64,000 nucleotides of DNA from Niabella sp. (GTDB taxonomy: Bacteria; Bacteroidota; Bacteroidia; Chitinophagales; Chitinophagaceae). The stretch is from positions 47,366-111,365 of the forward strand of contig JAPUDO010000024.1 of the NCBI GenBank assembly GCA_027493055.1, read 5' to 3'. Positions 27,006 to 35,145 of the stretch are shown in pieces. Both the position numbers and the translations under genes were made by a program. Under the pieces are notes generated by a model that had not been told where the DNA came from, did no database searches, and saw only the letters and a list, made by a program, of their open reading frames with translations. Position 1 is the first letter of the stretch; the number at the start of each line of letters is the position of its first letter.

Positions 27006-27626
27006 ATGATGCCTATACGAGATAATGGATGCTATTGCTTTACTCTGGAGACTATAGATACTGTAGATATCTTTACCAAACCTATGTACAAACAGCTTAT
27101 CGTACATAGCCTTAATCATTTTATAGACAGTAAAGGGTTGATAGTGTATGGATGGTGTCTTATGTCCAACAAGTTATACCTGATCTGCCAGTCGCTTGAA
27201 AATGTTCCTCTTGAAGAATTGAGGTCACGTTTTCTTATGTTTACCTGCGAAAAGATTGTAGAGGTTATAAAAGAAGAGCATACTGTGCGTAATGCCTGGC
27301 TTTTAAAGCACTTTCAGCATCCTGCTTCTTTATTTGATGAAAGTATAGCACAAAGCTGCTGGGGTGAAGTAAAAACTACGGCCCAGATAGATATACAGCA
27401 GCCACAAAGTATGGCGGAACAGCTGGAGTTTATACATAGCATCCCGGTGAAAGAAAGGGTGGTACAATATCCTTCTGACTATATTTATAGCTCGGCAAGA
27501 GATTATGCCGGAATGCCGGGACTGGTAAAAATTACCCGGCCGGCGACAGTAGAAGGGGAGTTGTACGAAATTGAAAGCCGGAAAAATGGGTTCAGGGTCA
27601 ATTACAACCAGCGGTCACAATTGTAA
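27006..27626 (+). CDS. RAYT/Y1-transposase-like protein lacking catalytic residues
   Basis: 206 residues. The fold of a REP-associated tyrosine transposase can be followed: the segment GWCLMSNKLYLI (49-60) is where family members have MPNHVHLI, and QLEFIHSIPVKERVVQYPSDYIYSSARDYAG (139 onward) is where they have YIHxNPV...PxxYxxSSAxxY. The two HUH histidines are Lys56 and Tyr58, and the catalytic tyrosine position is Phe142. The frame is intact, with no stops, so the protein is probably kept for another purpose, such as DNA binding. It lies between enoyl-CoA hydratase and lysozyme genes, with no flanking inverted repeats seen. Confidence 0.75.
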   Translation: MMPIRDNGCYCFTLETIDTVDIFTKPMYKQLIVHSLNHFIDSKGLIVYGWCLMSNKLYLICQSLENVPLEELRSRFLMFTCEKIVEVIKEEHTVRNAWLLKHFQHPASLFDESIAQSCWGEVKTTAQIDIQQPQSMAEQLEFIHSIPVKERVVQYPSDYIYSSARDYAGMPGLVKITRPATVEGELYEIESRKNGFRVNYNQRSQL

Positions 27627-27652
27627 TAACCCCAACAATTAGCTTTAGCCAA

Positions 27653-27660
27653 TATATTTG
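27653..27660 (+). promoter_or_regulatory. Possible -7 box of the GH25 gene
   Basis: TATATTTG followed by C, matching TAnnTTTG, ends 17 bp before the ATG at 27677. No clear -33. Confidence 0.35.
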
Positions 27661-27676
27661 CACCAGCAAATAATTA

Positions 27677-28444
27677 ATGGCAAAGAAGAAGCAAAATAGG
27701 TACAACAGTTTAAAACTAATTGCTTCAGTGCTTTCAATAGGAGCGCTGGTGCTTTTTCTGCTGCAATGGATCCAGTCCCAAAAATTAAAATTTGTACATT
27801 ATGACGCTTTTGGTATTGATATGCCGGTAGCGTATTCTATTCACGGCATTGATGTATCGCGCTATCAGAAAAAAATTGCATGGCAGGGAGTGAAGGAAAT
27901 GAGTATAGAAGATATCCGGCTCAATTTTGTGTTTATGAAAGCCACAGAAGGAGTAACACTTACCGATCCTACTTTCACATACAACTGGCGTAATGCCAAA
28001 AAGCAGGAAATAGCACGCGGAGCCTACCATTTTTTTGCTCCTGCAGAAGATCCCGCCAAACAGGCAAATTTTTTTATATCCAGGGTAAAGCTGGAGCCGG
28101 GTGATCTGCCCCCGGTTCTGGATGCAGAGGTAGCCAGCATTTTCCCTGTGAATGTGTACCGTCAAAAAATAAAAGCCTGGCTGGATATGGTGGAAGCGCA
28201 TTACAAAATAAAGCCCATTATATATACCAATGCCGATTTCTATAAGAAATACATGGGACCTGAGTTTGATGAATATCCTTTATGGGTGGCCCATTATTAC
28301 GAAAAGAAACAGCCGCGTATTAACAGGGCCTGGACCTTCTGGCAGCATAACGACAGGGGGAATGTAAATGGTATCAATGCAAAAGTTGATTTCAATGTTT
28401 TTAACGGTGATATTATATCCTTTCAGCAGCTTCTGATGAAATAA
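27677..28444 (+). CDS. GH25 lysozyme (muramidase), membrane-anchored
   Basis: 255 residues. One N-terminal membrane helix (about 13-31), then the GH25 barrel. The Asp in HGIDVSRYQ starts the active site, FVFMKATEGVTLTDPTF is the conserved second strand, and the catalytic Asp-x-Glu is in PPVLDAEVA. Ends with the typical WTFWQHNDRGNVNGINAKVDFNVFNGD. It should cut the glycan backbone of peptidoglycan in the periplasm. Its stop abuts the stop of the convergent next gene. Confidence 0.93.
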   Translation: MAKKKQNRYNSLKLIASVLSIGALVLFLLQWIQSQKLKFVHYDAFGIDMPVAYSIHGIDVSRYQKKIAWQGVKEMSIEDIRLNFVFMKATEGVTLTDPTFTYNWRNAKKQEIARGAYHFFAPAEDPAKQANFFISRVKLEPGDLPPVLDAEVASIFPVNVYRQKIKAWLDMVEAHYKIKPIIYTNADFYKKYMGPEFDEYPLWVAHYYEKKQPRINRAWTFWQHNDRGNVNGINAKVDFNVFNGDIISFQQLLMK

Positions 28445-29350
28445 TTACCTTTTTCCCATTGGATAAAAGGAAAGGCCTATCGAAAACAGGAAATTACGGG
28501 ATTCAACATTATAGGTTTTTATATCAGGATAGTCATTACTCCTGGAATTTGAGGTAAACGGATCTGATGCAAAATTGAATCCCATGTCCAGCTTGAGCCA
28601 ATCGTTATTTTTAAAGCCCGCCTGCAATAGAACAGCAGGTTCAAACAGGCTGAACGTGCGTTTCCTGGCATATCCATAGCCCAGTGTAGCTTCTTCTGTT
28701 CCGGTATAGTTTGTTTTAATATTATTGAGCTTCAACACAGAAAATTTTGGCGCTACAGACATGCGGAAGTAGTCGTTAAAGAAGAAGTTAAAAGAAGGTT
28801 GCAAAAAATATTTCGTGACATTGGCATCGTAAGTGCGATGCCTGGCTGCATCGTAAGGAAGCGCATTATCAGTAGAGGACATCTTACCAAAACCAACGCC
28901 CAGCACCCCGTTAAAATAAACTTTTTTGCTTTTGCCCATAGGTGCATAAAATCCTGCGCCAATATCAAGCATACGCCGGTTATAGGTTACTTTACTCCCG
29001 CGGTCAATATCTGTAAGGTCATCATCATCGTATCTGTCCTGTTCGTTCCTGTAGGTACCGGAAGCTGTAAGCATAAAGTGGTTGGTCACTGCTACAGCAG
29101 CCTGGCCGTCAAAACCGTAAGAGTGGTTCAGTGTTTCGCCGTCGCTGTCATCGTCAATGCCTTCAATAATTTTAACAGGATTACCGGCGCCTGCTACTGA
29201 GAATTTAAAATCGCCCTGCTGCTTTAAAAAAGCGGCATTATGCACTGATGGGGAGTTGATATACCGCGGATTAGTGCAGGCAAACCATCCTACGGATAAA
29301 AGTAACAACAGGTTGATTAAAAATTTGGGAGTAAGGTTCTGATTAAACAT
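28445..29350 (-). CDS. Predicted outer-membrane beta-barrel lipoprotein
   Basis: 301 residues. N-terminal signal with a possible lipobox (VGWFACTN, Cys25). The rest alternates in beta strands with aromatic residues and ends ESRNFLFSIGLSFYPMGKR, typical of outer-membrane barrels. No named family recognised. Convergent with the GH25 gene. Confidence 0.7.
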   Translation of the reverse strand: MFNQNLTPKFLINLLLLLSVGWFACTNPRYINSPSVHNAAFLKQQGDFKFSVAGAGNPVKIIEGIDDDSDGETLNHSYGFDGQAAVAVTNHFMLTASGTYRNEQDRYDDDDLTDIDRGSKVTYNRRMLDIGAGFYAPMGKSKKVYFNGVLGVGFGKMSSTDNALPYDAARHRTYDANVTKYFLQPSFNFFFNDYFRMSVAPKFSVLKLNNIKTNYTGTEEATLGYGYARKRTFSLFEPAVLLQAGFKNNDWLKLDMGFNFASDPFTSNSRSNDYPDIKTYNVESRNFLFSIGLSFYPMGKR

Positions 29351-29446
29351 TTGTAAATATTGAGTTTTATGCTATTCATGTAAAAGACGGTAAATCAATT
29401 GCAAACGCAACACCGCTTATTTCTATTGTCAGTTCCTGCCTTTAAA

Positions 29447-30052
29447 TTATTCCCATGCGCCGGCCCCTGATCTTACCAGTTCATATTCATCATTCACACA
29501 GTTAATGATGGTAGAAGGAACGCTGCCGCCGGGTCCGCCATCGATTACTGTATCAACAAGGTTTTTATATTTTTCATAGATGATTTCCGGATCAGTATAA
29601 TCTTCTACAAATTCTCCTGGTAATGATGTGCTAAGAATAGGATGATCCAGTTCCTTTACCAGGGCCATAGCTATTTTATTATCGGGGATGCGTAACCCGA
29701 TTGTATCTTTTTTGCTTTGAAGGATTTTGGGCACCTGTTTGCTGGCGGGTAAAATAAAAGTATAAGGTCCCGGTAAATGTTCTTTTAAGATACGGTAGGT
29801 AGTATTGGATATTTGGCGGGCAAAATCGCTGAGATGGCTCAGGTCGCAGCAAATAAAAGAAAGCTGTGCTTTTTTAGGATCTATTTGTTTGATGCGGCAG
29901 ATCTGCTCAATGGCTTTAGTGTTATAAATATCGCATCCCAGTCCATATATCGTATCGGTGGGGTACACAATAATGCCCCCGTTTCGCAATGTTTCTGCAA
30001 CCTGCTTAATAAGCCTTTCCTGCGGATCTTTGGGATGGATTTGGAGTAACAT
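29447..30052 (-). CDS. L-threonylcarbamoyladenylate synthase family (YrdC/YciO)
   Basis: 201 residues, a single YrdC domain without the C-terminal Sua5 domain. Motifs: GGIIVYPTDTIYGLGCDIYN (about 29-48), KKAQLSFICCDLSHLSDFA, PGPYTFILPAS and IGLRIPDN. The threonylcarbamoyl-AMP it makes is used for t6A37 in ANN-decoding tRNAs. The PKKAQLSFI pattern is closer to YciO than to TsaC, so the true tRNA enzyme may be encoded elsewhere. Confidence 0.88.
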   Translation of the reverse strand: MLLQIHPKDPQERLIKQVAETLRNGGIIVYPTDTIYGLGCDIYNTKAIEQICRIKQIDPKKAQLSFICCDLSHLSDFARQISNTTYRILKEHLPGPYTFILPASKQVPKILQSKKDTIGLRIPDNKIAMALVKELDHPILSTSLPGEFVEDYTDPEIIYEKYKNLVDTVIDGGPGGSVPSTIINCVNDEYELVRSGAGAWE

Positions 30053-30062
30053 AGGGCAAAGT

Positions 30063-30125
30063 TAGTTAAAGTTGAGAGGTTTACTTTAAGTTGATAAGTT
30101 GAAAGGTTAACAAGTTGATAAGGAG
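30063..30125. repeat. Low-complexity AAGTTGA-type repeat
   Basis: Degenerate repeats of AAGTTGA/TAAGTTGATA units upstream of the YrdC-like gene. Similar filler occurs in several gaps of the window. Confidence 0.5.
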
Positions 30126-30171
30126 AGGCACTGCTGTTAAACTTTTTCAGCAGAATGTAACTTATCATTCG

Positions 30172-30201
30172 TTTGCAGTACGCAGAAAATTGGTAAATTT
30201 G
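30172..30201 (+). promoter_or_regulatory. Promoter of the 53-residue ORF
   Basis: -33 TTTG at 30172-30175, an 18-bp spacer, and -7 TAAATTTG at 30194-30201 (exact TAnnTTTG). The ATG at 30209 lies only 7 bp after the -7 box, so the transcript would have almost no leader. Confidence 0.5.
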
Positions 30202-30208
30202 AAGTAAT

Positions 30209-30370
30209 ATGAAAACAGCTCAAAAAGAAAAAGTAACAAAGAAAAAGCAGCAAAAGGATTATAAAATAAATCCTTCACTTAAAGGCAAGTATGATAACGA
30301 ACCTTTGTTTCAGGACAAAGTAGTCCGCGCTAACCATATCCTTAAGACAGCAGGCCTTCCCAAATTTTAA
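30209..30370 (+). CDS. Small basic protein of unknown function (53 residues)
   Basis: ATG at 30209, TAA at 30368-30370. The N-terminal 20 residues are very Lys-rich (KTAQKEKVTKKKQQKDYKI), and the rest reads LKGKYDNEPLFQDKVVRANHILKTAGLPKF. Codon use is ordinary, and a good TTTG/TAAATTTG promoter stands directly in front. I do not recognise a family. It may be a small conserved hypothetical; support is moderate. Confidence 0.6.
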   Translation: MKTAQKEKVTKKKQQKDYKINPSLKGKYDNEPLFQDKVVRANHILKTAGLPKF

Positions 30371-30632
30371 TTTACAGGAATGACACTTCTTGTAAGCGAA
30401 GTCTTTTGTATGACATTTCTGAAAAGGAAGTAAATTTTAAAAAAGAGATTTAATGTAATGGTAGTATTGCTCATAGAGATATAAAGCAGTTTTCTTGTGA
30501 AATTGAAAATAAGAATAGGTAATAACTACCGTTAATAACTAAACTTTTGCTGTGTTCAAAATGACGGCAATAAATGCATTATGGGGTTGACGCCTCGGGA
30601 TATTTTGAAGCGATGCTACAAAAAGTCAGACA

Positions 30633-31682
30633 ATGGATAATTTTGAAGAATATTTAAGACAAGGCGAACCCAACAAATCAGAAAAAGCAAGGGTTTGGAA
30701 AACAGCCATCGGTCTGCAAAAGGTTGATGGGCTAAAGCCGTCTGACTATCTCATAGAAACTGCCAGGCAAAATATTGAGGGCGACATTACCATTGAAGAA
30801 GCAAAACGCCGCATTGACAGTTACTACCAACAACATCCTATAGACAATGACGGGGACCGCACTGAAGAAGCCGACAAAGTTTCGGTACGCATTGCCGAAA
30901 TTTTGGGCGAAAAAACATTTACATTTTCACCCGTAGAGTATTTGACTATTCATCGCAGATTGTTTCAGGGCATTTATAAGCACGCAGGTAAAATAAGGGA
31001 TTACAATATCACCAAGCAGGAATGGGTGCTGAATGGTGAAACGGTTTTGTATGGCAGTGCCGGGAGTTTGAAAGCCACCCTGGAATACGATTTTGAACAG
31101 GAAAAAAAGTTTAGTTACAAAGGATTAAGTCAACAGGAAACTGTAGAACACATAGTACAGTTTATTTCCTACTTATGGCAGATCCATATTTTTGGTGAGG
31201 GTAATACAAGAGCAACAGCAATTTTTTTAATAAAATATCTGCGTACATTCAGCCTTAAAGTGAATAACGAATTATTTGAGCAACATTCCTGGTATTTCCG
31301 TAATGCTTTGGTACGGGCTAATTACAAAAATCATATAAAGAATATTCATGCGACAAATGCGTTTTTATTGCGTTTTTTCGGAAACCTGTTGTTTGGGGAA
31401 AATCACCCATTGAAAAACCGCGAAATGCATATTCATTACGTTACACGTATAAGCGGAAGTTCGGAGAAAAAGGAGAAAAGTTCGGAGAAAAAGGAGAAAA
31501 GTTCGGAGAAAATTATGAAATTAATAAAAAGCGATACCCATATAACAATTAAGGAATTAGCACAACAGTTAAACATATCAACAAGAGCAGTAGAAAAGAA
31601 TATAGCGAAGCTAAAAACAGAAGGGGTTATTGAACGCATTGGTGCCGACAAAGGCGGCCATTGGAATATTATTGAACAATGA
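30633..31682 (+). CDS. Fic-domain protein with N-terminal antitoxin-like and C-terminal wHTH domains
   Basis: 349 residues. The N-terminal 68 residues (TAIGLQKVDGLKPSDYL, NIEGDITIEEAKRRIDSYY) resemble the VbhA-type antitoxin helix region. The Fic domain follows at about 95-235, with the active-site motif HIFGEGNTR at 185-193 (His185 catalytic). This is the HxFxEGNTR form that usually allows AMP transfer. After a linker made of a 7-residue repeat (SSEKKEK, about 276-294), a winged HTH (ITIKELAQQLNISTRAVEKNIAKLKTEGVIERIG) ends the protein. It should AMPylate an unknown target, with built-in inhibition. It stands as a single gene. Confidence 0.85.
   Translation: MDNFEEYLRQGEPNKSEKARVWKTAIGLQKVDGLKPSDYLIETARQNIEGDITIEEAKRRIDSYYQQHPIDNDGDRTEEADKVSVRIAEILGEKTFTFSPVEYLTIHRRLFQGIYKHAGKIRDYNITKQEWVLNGETVLYGSAGSLKATLEYDFEQEKKFSYKGLSQQETVEHIVQFISYLWQIHIFGEGNTRATAIFLIKYLRTFSLKVNNELFEQHSWYFRNALVRANYKNHIKNIHATNAFLLRFFGNLLFGENHPLKNREMHIHYVTRISGSSEKKEKSSEKKEKSSEKIMKLIKSDTHITIKELAQQLNISTRAVEKNIAKLKTEGVIERIGADKGGHWNIIEQ
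31458..31511. repeat. 21-bp tandem repeat inside the Fic gene
   Basis: 2.6 copies of a 21-bp unit beginning AGTTCGGAGAAA, exact between copies one and two, giving SSEKKEK repeats in the linker. The unit is a multiple of three, so copy change keeps the frame. Confidence 0.9.
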
Positions 31683-31744
31683 TATATCTCGAAAGATCAG
31701 GCGTTTTGCAGGCAATGGCCCCCGGTCTAAAGTCATTCAATACA

Positions 31745-33112
31745 TTACAAACCCGGTATCCTGATATTTGCTTTTTTGTCTTTTACAATTAAAACAAAAT
31801 CACTCCCTCTGCCTTTGGCCCACGGCGTAAATACCGGCGTTTCATTGCTGTTATAATTGCCAATACGCACACTTTTGCCTGACCGGGGATTATACCAGAA
31901 GGCCTCTATCTGTGCGTATTTCATGGCCGGTAAATTTAATTGCACCGGCCTGCCCCAGGGAGTGTAGGCAATAATGAAGTCACGATCCTTTCCCATCGCG
32001 CTCACTATATATTGTTCGTCCTGCAGGTTCTTATTAAGAATTAATGTTGGATCATAGACCAGCTTTTGCCACGGAAAAGCCAGCAACAATTTTTTTAAGT
32101 ATAGCATTTGCTGAGAGCCCGGCAGGTGCAATGCCTCCTTCCAGTCGGTTCTGGCACTTGCAACAGGTTCCCTGCCAGTAGTGTACATCTGCCAGATATC
32201 GTGGCAGCCATAGGTATATCCTGCCGCTCCGGCCAGCATTGTCCAGTAAGCTGTTAGCCGCACATCCGAGTCGTCCATCCATTCGTGCTCACCCGGCTCC
32301 CAAAACCGGTCCAGTGAGTTCTCATACCGGGCCTCAGCTTCTATTACGGGCCGGGCCGGACTTGTCTTTTTACTTTCCAGCACAAAATTGTATTCCTTTT
32401 GGCTGCGGTCATGGCCGCTTTGAAACATATCAAAGTCCAGCCAGTCTTCATGAAAAGCATCTGTGGCCTTTTTACCGCCAAGGGGATGATAAGTAACCAG
32501 GTGCCTTGTATCCAGCTTTTTGATGCCTTTTACCATGGACCTAATAATGGCATACTGCTCTTCTGTTTCAGGCATCCTGTCGCCGCCTAATATCCAGATA
32601 ATATTGTTGTTTTTTACATATCTTTTAGCCAGGATCCCGCCATAGACCTCTGCATTTTCCGGGGTAAATATCACTGGTCCTTTGCCCCATTTCAGGTTGA
32701 ACTTATCGCCCCAGGTGGGTAATAACCCAATATACATCCCAAGTGTTCCGGCCTTTTTGATCACATAGTCCACCAGCTCAAAATATTTTTCATTGATGCG
32801 GGCAGGATCATTGTTTATTAACGGCTTGTGACCGTAAGCATTGGGTGTGTTCAACCCGTCAAGCTCAGCAAGAATAACCGTTTGAATAACAGTAAACCCT
32901 TTCCTGGCCCTGTCTTGCAGGTACAGGTCAATTTCTTCTTTTGTTAACCGGTGTATGAGTTCCCAGGCGGTCCCGCCCAGCCAGAAAAACGGCTGGCCAT
33001 CAGCGGTTGTAATATACCGCCGGTCATCGCTAACCTTTAATAAAGGCAGGTTTTGTCCCGTAGTTGCTGTGCAGGCAAGAATGAAGAGTGTGCAGGCAAT
33101 AATAGTTTTCAT
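31745..33112 (-). CDS. GH140/DUF4038-type secreted glycoside hydrolase
   Basis: 455 residues with a signal peptide ending near residue 20 (ATTGQ). A TIM barrel begins RYITTADGQPFFWLGGTAWELIHRLTKEEIDLYLQDRARKGFTVIQ, as in DUF4038 enzymes. ARPVIEAEARYEN and IIWILGGDRMPET carry likely catalytic acids. The C-terminal about 90 residues form a beta domain as in the collagen-binding-like domain PF12904. Relatives include apiosidase-type GH140 enzymes. It follows korB by 48 bp on the same strand, without obvious functional link. Confidence 0.82.
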   Translation of the reverse strand: MKTIIACTLFILACTATTGQNLPLLKVSDDRRYITTADGQPFFWLGGTAWELIHRLTKEEIDLYLQDRARKGFTVIQTVILAELDGLNTPNAYGHKPLINNDPARINEKYFELVDYVIKKAGTLGMYIGLLPTWGDKFNLKWGKGPVIFTPENAEVYGGILAKRYVKNNNIIWILGGDRMPETEEQYAIIRSMVKGIKKLDTRHLVTYHPLGGKKATDAFHEDWLDFDMFQSGHDRSQKEYNFVLESKKTSPARPVIEAEARYENSLDRFWEPGEHEWMDDSDVRLTAYWTMLAGAAGYTYGCHDIWQMYTTGREPVASARTDWKEALHLPGSQQMLYLKKLLLAFPWQKLVYDPTLILNKNLQDEQYIVSAMGKDRDFIIAYTPWGRPVQLNLPAMKYAQIEAFWYNPRSGKSVRIGNYNSNETPVFTPWAKGRGSDFVLIVKDKKANIRIPGL

Positions 33113-33160
33113 ATATATCTAATGGCACATACCTTCTGCAACCTTCAACTTTTAACTGGC

Positions 33161-34186
33161 TTACTGCACCTCCCATGTTTCTTTTCCGCGAAGCAGCGCA
33201 TTCAGATCGGGCGCTTTACGGGCGATGGCATCTTCAAGCTGCAGGGCCATCATTTCTTCATAACAAGGGCGGTCCGTTTCATAAAATACCCCGAATGGGC
33301 GTGGCAAATGTCCCTCAATGTTAGGGTCATCAAAAATGCGGGTAAGGATCTGTGCCTTGTAAATATCCTGCTCATCATGTATCCAGAGGTCGTCAAGCCC
33401 ATAACCTTCACCAATCGTAACTACCTGTGGCTTAAAGCCGTCTAAACGTAAGCCTTTATTGCCTTCGGCTCCAAATACTAACGGTTTACCCTGCTCCAGG
33501 AATAAGGTTTCTGCAAGCTTAGAGCCTTTTTCTGTGAATATTTCAAAAGCGCCATCATTAAAGATGTTACAATTCTGGTATATTTCAAGAAAAGAGGATC
33601 CTTTGTGATAATGTGCTCTCAATAGCATGGCCTGCAGGTGTTTAGGATCCCTGTCCATGCTCCTGGCCACAAAAGTGGCATCGGCTCCCAATGCCAAAGC
33701 AGCAGGATTAAAAGGATGGTCGATGCTGCCGAATGGCGTGGATTTGGTGATCTTATTAGCTTCCGAAGTGGGGGAATACTGCCCTTTTGTTAAACCGTAG
33801 ATCTGGTTGTTGAACAATAAGAAGGTTACGTCCAGGTTCCTGCGCAGCATGTGAATGGTATGGTTCCCGCCAATGCTCAGTCCATCTCCATCGCCACTTA
33901 CGATCCATACGCTCAGTTCCGGCCTTGAAGCTTTTAAGCCGCTGGCAATAGCTGTGGCACGTCCGTGAATAGAGTGCATACCATAGGTATTCATATAATA
34001 GGGAAAGCGGCTGCTGCAGCCAATCCCTGATATAAAAACAATATTTTCTTTCGGTATGCCGAGGCCCGGCATAATTCTTTGTACCTGGGCTAATATAGAA
34101 TAATCGCCACAGCCGGGGCACCAGCGTACCTCCTGGTCAGTAGCAAAATCTTTTGCTGTTAATGTGGGAGCTAAAACTTCTGACAT
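33161..34186 (-). CDS. korB: 2-oxoacid:ferredoxin oxidoreductase, beta subunit
   Basis: 341 residues from the ATG at 34184-34186 (MSEVLAPTLTAKDF); an in-frame ATG at 34207 adds seven residues. Thiamine diphosphate and Fe-S features: VRWCPGCGDYSILA, GIGCSSRFPYYMNTYGMHSIHGRA and SGDGDGLSIGGNHTIH. It should form the catalytic half of 2-oxoglutarate (or another 2-oxoacid):ferredoxin oxidoreductase. The alpha subunit gene normally lies beside it; none is in the window, because the upstream gene is a divergent cytochrome. Confidence 0.93.
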   Translation of the reverse strand: MSEVLAPTLTAKDFATDQEVRWCPGCGDYSILAQVQRIMPGLGIPKENIVFISGIGCSSRFPYYMNTYGMHSIHGRATAIASGLKASRPELSVWIVSGDGDGLSIGGNHTIHMLRRNLDVTFLLFNNQIYGLTKGQYSPTSEANKITKSTPFGSIDHPFNPAALALGADATFVARSMDRDPKHLQAMLLRAHYHKGSSFLEIYQNCNIFNDGAFEIFTEKGSKLAETLFLEQGKPLVFGAEGNKGLRLDGFKPQVVTIGEGYGLDDLWIHDEQDIYKAQILTRIFDDPNIEGHLPRPFGVFYETDRPCYEEMMALQLEDAIARKAPDLNALLRGKETWEVQ

Positions 34187-34276
34187 CTTTTTAAAAATCG
34201 AGCGCAAAGTTACGATATTAACGGGGGATTAGTATTGCGAATGACAATTACATGACGTTTTTTAGTAAATTGCTAT

Positions 34277-34669
34277 ATGCTTAAAAACAAAATATCCCTG
34301 GTAATGTTGCTGATAGCTTCAGTTTTAATGGTGGGCTTTATCAATACAAAGCCACTGAAGCAGCGCAATCTGAAGATATTACCCGCTGATATTACTGATG
34401 AAAAGCTGGACAGCCTGATGATAACTTACAACAAGGGGCTTGGTGTTACCTGCAATTTTTGCCATGTACAGGAAGTGAAAAACGGGGATACTACACTCAA
34501 TTTTGCATCAGATGATAATCCTGTTAAGGAAGAAGCCAGGCGAATGATACGGCTCACTATTGATATCAACCAGAAATATTTTAACTACGATTCTAAAATA
34601 CATCCGGCTTATTTAACCAGGATCAGCTGTAACACCTGCCATAAGGGAAATGCGTACCCTGAGGAATAG
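34277..34669 (+). CDS. Diheme c-type cytochrome (reaction-centre cytochrome-like family)
   Basis: 130 residues. A hydrophobic signal/anchor covers residues 5-22. Two CxxCH heme sites: C59-N-F-C62-H63 and C118-N-T-C121-H122. Spacing and the sequence ITDEKLDSLMITYNKGLGVTCNFCHV match the small cytochromes assigned to the photosynthetic reaction-centre cytochrome c family, found in many non-photosynthetic Bacteroidota. It is periplasmic or membrane anchored. Electron partners unknown. Confidence 0.85.
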   Translation: MLKNKISLVMLLIASVLMVGFINTKPLKQRNLKILPADITDEKLDSLMITYNKGLGVTCNFCHVQEVKNGDTTLNFASDDNPVKEEARRMIRLTIDINQKYFNYDSKIHPAYLTRISCNTCHKGNAYPEE

Positions 34670-34884
34670 TCGGAAAAGTCCGAAAGACGGAAAGTCTGGA
34701 AGAAGTTTGAAGGTTTGAAGTTCCGGGCTTCAGGTTGTTCTTAAAAGTATAGAATTTCTATATTGCGGTCAATGGTCGATAGTCCATGTAAAAATAGTCA
34801 GACTATGTGCCTGATAGGTTGACATTTTTTACAATACCCGATTTTCAATACGCAATCAAATCAATGAGTTGAACATTGAGCATT

Positions 34885-34906
34885 CCTGCCCGTCCGGTCA
34901 GGCGGG
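34885..34906. repeat. REP-like palindrome, copy 1
   Basis: CCTGCCCGTCCGG then TCAGGCGGG, an inverted repeat shared with 53892-53913 and 61346-61366 in the same orientation. Confidence 0.8.
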
Positions 34907-34972
34907 GATTGTTGATTATTAATTTCCAACTTTGAATGTCTGCCCCTGAACTTCAAACATTAAACCTCAAAC

Positions 34973-35021
34973 CCCATCCTGCTGCAGGCCTGTGCATACC
35001 AGCACACAGGCCGGAGGCCTG
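34973..35021. repeat. 27-bp dispersed repeat and GGCCTG hairpin
   Basis: 34973-34999 matches 35683-35709 (inside the DUF3857 gene) at 26 of 27 bases. GGCCTGTG (34987-34994) pairs with CACAGGCC (35005-35012), and CAGGCC-GGA-GGCCTG (35007-35021) is an alternative hairpin. Confidence 0.75.
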
Positions 35022-35145
35022 CGCGAGAGGGGCTATTGGATACTGGATGCTTGTTGCCGGATATTTGTCGTACACCAAACATCATACATCTTACAACAAC
35101 CTTTCACACCTGTCAACTTGCCGGTTACTGGCACCCGCTCACCAC

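Larger units (their letters stand above)
34670..35145. other. Repeat-rich non-coding gap
   Basis: No gene. It contains degenerate GGAAAGTC/GAAGTTTGAAG units (34674-34730), a GTCGATAGTCCATG stretch (34770-34790), a REP-like palindrome (34885-34906), a 27-bp match to the neighbouring DUF3857 gene (34973-34999) and a compound hairpin (34987-35021). Confidence 0.6.

Noticed and set aside
31458-31511. Short tandem repeats considered as a CRISPR start
   Set aside because: They are contiguous 21-bp coding repeats without spacers, and no cas genes are in the window.
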